From contig CAKZKA010000058.1 in assembly GCA_937120965.1 (NCBI GenBank), forward strand, positions 16,946 through 80,945: a DNA stretch of 64,000 nt, read 5' to 3'. How positions within the stretch are numbered: position 1 is the first letter of the stretch; every line of letters starts with the position of its first letter. The position numbers were made by a program, and so were the translations under genes. The notes below the pieces were generated by a model. It was given only the letters and a program-made list of their open reading frames with translations, made no database searches and was not told where the DNA came from. Below are positions 62,102 to 64,000 of the stretch, piece after piece. The stretch comes from an uncultured Chloroflexota bacterium. GTDB lineage: Bacteria > Chloroflexota > Chloroflexia > Chloroflexales > Chloroflexaceae.

Positions 62102-63787
62102 ATGTCGGTGCATCCATCCCTGCCAGAAAAACTGGCTGTTGCAGACTGGACCGAACCAAAGCAGGCGGCCGTCTCTGGCCGGCGCTTCTGTGCAGTTGTT
62201 GTAGTAATCGTGTTGATTCTGACAAGCCTGCCTTTCATCTTTGCATACACCACTGCCCCCACCACGCGCCATTTCACCGGGGTCATGTACAACATCCCCG
62301 ATCACAACCAGTACTTTGCCTGGATGCGCGATCTGAGCCACCAGAACCTGGCCGCCAATCGGCTCACTCCCGAGCCGAACGAGCCAGCGCTCTTCCACCT
62401 GCTCTGGTGGAGCGCCGGTCGGGTGGGAACGCTTCTTGGCCTGGAGTACGCCGCGGTGTTCGGGGCCTTGCGGGTGATTGCCACCATAGCCTTCCTGGTG
62501 AGCGCTTATGGGTTTTTGCGCATCGCTGTATCCGGACCTGTTCAACAACGGCTGGCGTTCCTGATCTTCGCCTTCGGCGGGGGCCTGGGTGTGGTCTGGA
62601 TCGTTGTCAAGTACGTCCAGGGTCTACCCGAAGCGCCCTTCCCCTTCGACACCTACACCTCCGAGCCGAATAGCTTCTTCATCGCCCTGGCCTTCCCGCA
62701 CTTCGGCATGGCCCTGGCGCTGATCATTGCGCTGATCGGCCTGACACTCTACGCTCAGCAGCGCCAGCAACTACGCTACGCCGCGCTAGCCGGAGTGGTT
62801 GGCGCGCTGATCGGCCTGCAGCATGCCTACGACTTGCTGACTGTCGGGGCCGTGCTTGGCCTGTGGTGGCTCCTGATCTGGTGGCGTGATCGCCGCTTTC
62901 CGGCTTTCCTATTCAAGGCCGGACTGATCATCGCGGCCTTCGCGTTCCCGCCAGCGGCATACCTCTCCTATCTCGTGCTAACCGATAGCACCTGGGGCGG
63001 TAAGCTGGCGCAGTTCGACAATGCTGGCGCCTGGACTCCCGGCCCGTTGCACCTGCCGATCCTCCTTGGAGTTCCACTCCTCCTGGCGTTGATCGCATTT
63101 CGCCCTCGAATGCTACGCAGCCGCAACGATGCCGAGTTGCTGGTGGCGGTGTGGTTTCTGGCCCACTTCGTGCTGGCCTACCTGCCGCTCAGCTTCCAGA
63201 TCCACCTGCTTCTGGGCTGGCAGATGCCAATTGCGGTGCTCGCCGCCCGGGCTATCCACGACATCATCTGGCCGTGGCTCCGGGTGCACGTCCCACGCCT
63301 GGCCTGGCCCGCCCTGGCAATCGTTCTGGGATTGTGCGTGGTAACCAATGCATACATTTTCTTCTGGCGTTTCTACGACCTCTCGCGCTACAGCCAGCCG
63401 TACTTTCTGAGCCAGGACGAAGTAGCCGCGCTGCGCTGGCTGGGAACCCACACGACCAGCCAGGACGTGGTGCTGGGTGTGCTGGAGATCAACCAGCATG
63501 TTCCGGTCTGGTCCGACGCGCGAGCCTACGTGGCCCACTGGGCAGGCACGCTGGACTTCTTCACCAAGCAGAAGAACGCCGAGCGGGCGGTCAACCCGGC
63601 GACGCCACAGGAGGAGCGACGAAGACTGCTCAATGAGTTTACGGTGACGTACGTGATCGTGCGTGAGCAGGATAGCCCGCGCCTCGCGTTTGCTGCCAGT
63701 GCCAGTTCGGATCTGGCGCCAGTCTACGAGAATGCAACGGTAACGATCTACCGAGTCCAGCCAGATGCGCATGTGTCCGGGCCATAG
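62102..63787 (+). CDS. Polytopic membrane protein, GT-C-like
   Basis: A 561-aa protein with about 11 hydrophobic helices and a soluble C-terminal tail (about 455-561). Early loop NIPDHNQYFAWMRDLSHQNL has acidic residues like those near the active site of GT-C transferases. A typical cluster of residues (SEPNSFFIALAFPHFGMALAL) follows. The specific family is not recognised. It begins 3 bp after the ligase gene stop, so it is the same transcript. It may add sugars to the exported chain; this is inference from fold and position. Confidence 0.75.
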   Translation: MSVHPSLPEKLAVADWTEPKQAAVSGRRFCAVVVVIVLILTSLPFIFAYTTAPTTRHFTGVMYNIPDHNQYFAWMRDLSHQNLAANRLTPEPNEPALFHLLWWSAGRVGTLLGLEYAAVFGALRVIATIAFLVSAYGFLRIAVSGPVQQRLAFLIFAFGGGLGVVWIVVKYVQGLPEAPFPFDTYTSEPNSFFIALAFPHFGMALALIIALIGLTLYAQQRQQLRYAALAGVVGALIGLQHAYDLLTVGAVLGLWWLLIWWRDRRFPAFLFKAGLIIAAFAFPPAAYLSYLVLTDSTWGGKLAQFDNAGAWTPGPLHLPILLGVPLLLALIAFRPRMLRSRNDAELLVAVWFLAHFVLAYLPLSFQIHLLLGWQMPIAVLAARAIHDIIWPWLRVHVPRLAWPALAIVLGLCVVTNAYIFFWRFYDLSRYSQPYFLSQDEVAALRWLGTHTTSQDVVLGVLEINQHVPVWSDARAYVAHWAGTLDFFTKQKNAERAVNPATPQEERRRLLNEFTVTYVIVREQDSPRLAFAASASSDLAPVYENATVTIYRVQPDAHVSGP

Positions 63788-63826
63788 CCCTACGTAGATC
63801 TACGGTCAATATCGAAGGAGGGTACA

Positions 63827-64000
63827 ATGATGAAGGAACAGTTTATTCAGCTTGTAAAGCCCATCATTTCACGTTCTCCTCGATTGGCAATGACGTACAG
63901 ATATGCACGTGATACATGGAATTGTATCCGTTCAGGCACCCCCGGAAGGGAGCAGTTTGGGGGCGGGCTGATTCGCCCAATACGCGGTAACGGCCGCAAT
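63827..64000 (+). CDS. Start of a gene cut by the window end
   Basis: The first 58 codons are visible, opening MMKEQFIQLVKPIISRSPRL and ending at PIRGNGRN. The ribosome-binding site GAAGGAGGG is the strongest of the region. Base composition of the first 25 codons is AT-richer than neighbours. Function cannot be assigned. Confidence 0.7.
   Translation, partial: MMKEQFIQLVKPIISRSPRLAMTYRYARDTWNCIRSGTPGREQFGGGLIRPIRGNGRN

Overview
The window is a GC-rich bacterial chromosome segment. Gene content and style (long Thr/Pro-rich linkers in secreted proteins, a WD40-fused Ser/Thr kinase, an integral-membrane SpeE-like protein, a large polysaccharide locus, many short palindromic repeats) best fit a filamentous Chloroflexota of the Roseiflexus/Chloroflexus type. 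That placement is inference; no rRNA marker is present. I found no rRNA, tRNA, CRISPR array, transposase or phage gene.

Left third (1-25.6 kb) is mostly housekeeping. It holds a PPOX-fold flavin protein, the primary sigma factor behind a strong promoter and a candidate structured RNA, a GT39-like membrane glycosyltransferase with an apparently leaderless start, a LplA-like ligase, a YccF protein and a serine hydrolase. On the minus strand follow P5C dehydrogenase, an M61 peptidase, an acidic protein of unknown function, a BtuF-like binding protein, and comEA-pyk. A zinc-ribbon/kinase/WD40 protein comes next, then a sigma-70-type protein fused to a transmembrane helix and a large presumed extracytoplasmic domain.

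Middle and right (26-64 kb) form one surface-polysaccharide region, nearly all on the plus strand. It has two heptose-nucleotide steps (an HddA-like kinase and GmhB), a Wzz/BY-kinase protein with a broken Walker A, two membrane-anchored Asp-box proteins, a Tat-exported protein, a SpeE-like and an acyltransferase-like membrane protein, a Wzm/Wzt ABC exporter, a Wzx-type flippase, an O-antigen ligase/polymerase-type protein, and five GT4-type and six GT2 glycosyltransferases. From about 53.8 kb the genes overlap or nearly touch, which indicates one operon.

The most striking feature is between genes. Nearly every gap is filled with repeats. Family A is a 201-bp element with 18-bp terminal inverted repeats; four copies have perfect 10-bp target-site duplications and a fifth an imperfect one, so it is a non-autonomous transposon (MITE). 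It has repeatedly inserted into family B, which is built from three palindromic modules and present in almost every non-coding gap. Families C (109 bp, CTAG-flanked), D (about 105 bp, flanking the GT39 gene) and a 35-37 bp near-perfect palindrome complete the set. The strongest candidates for something new are the family A/B system and the membrane-tethered sigma factor.
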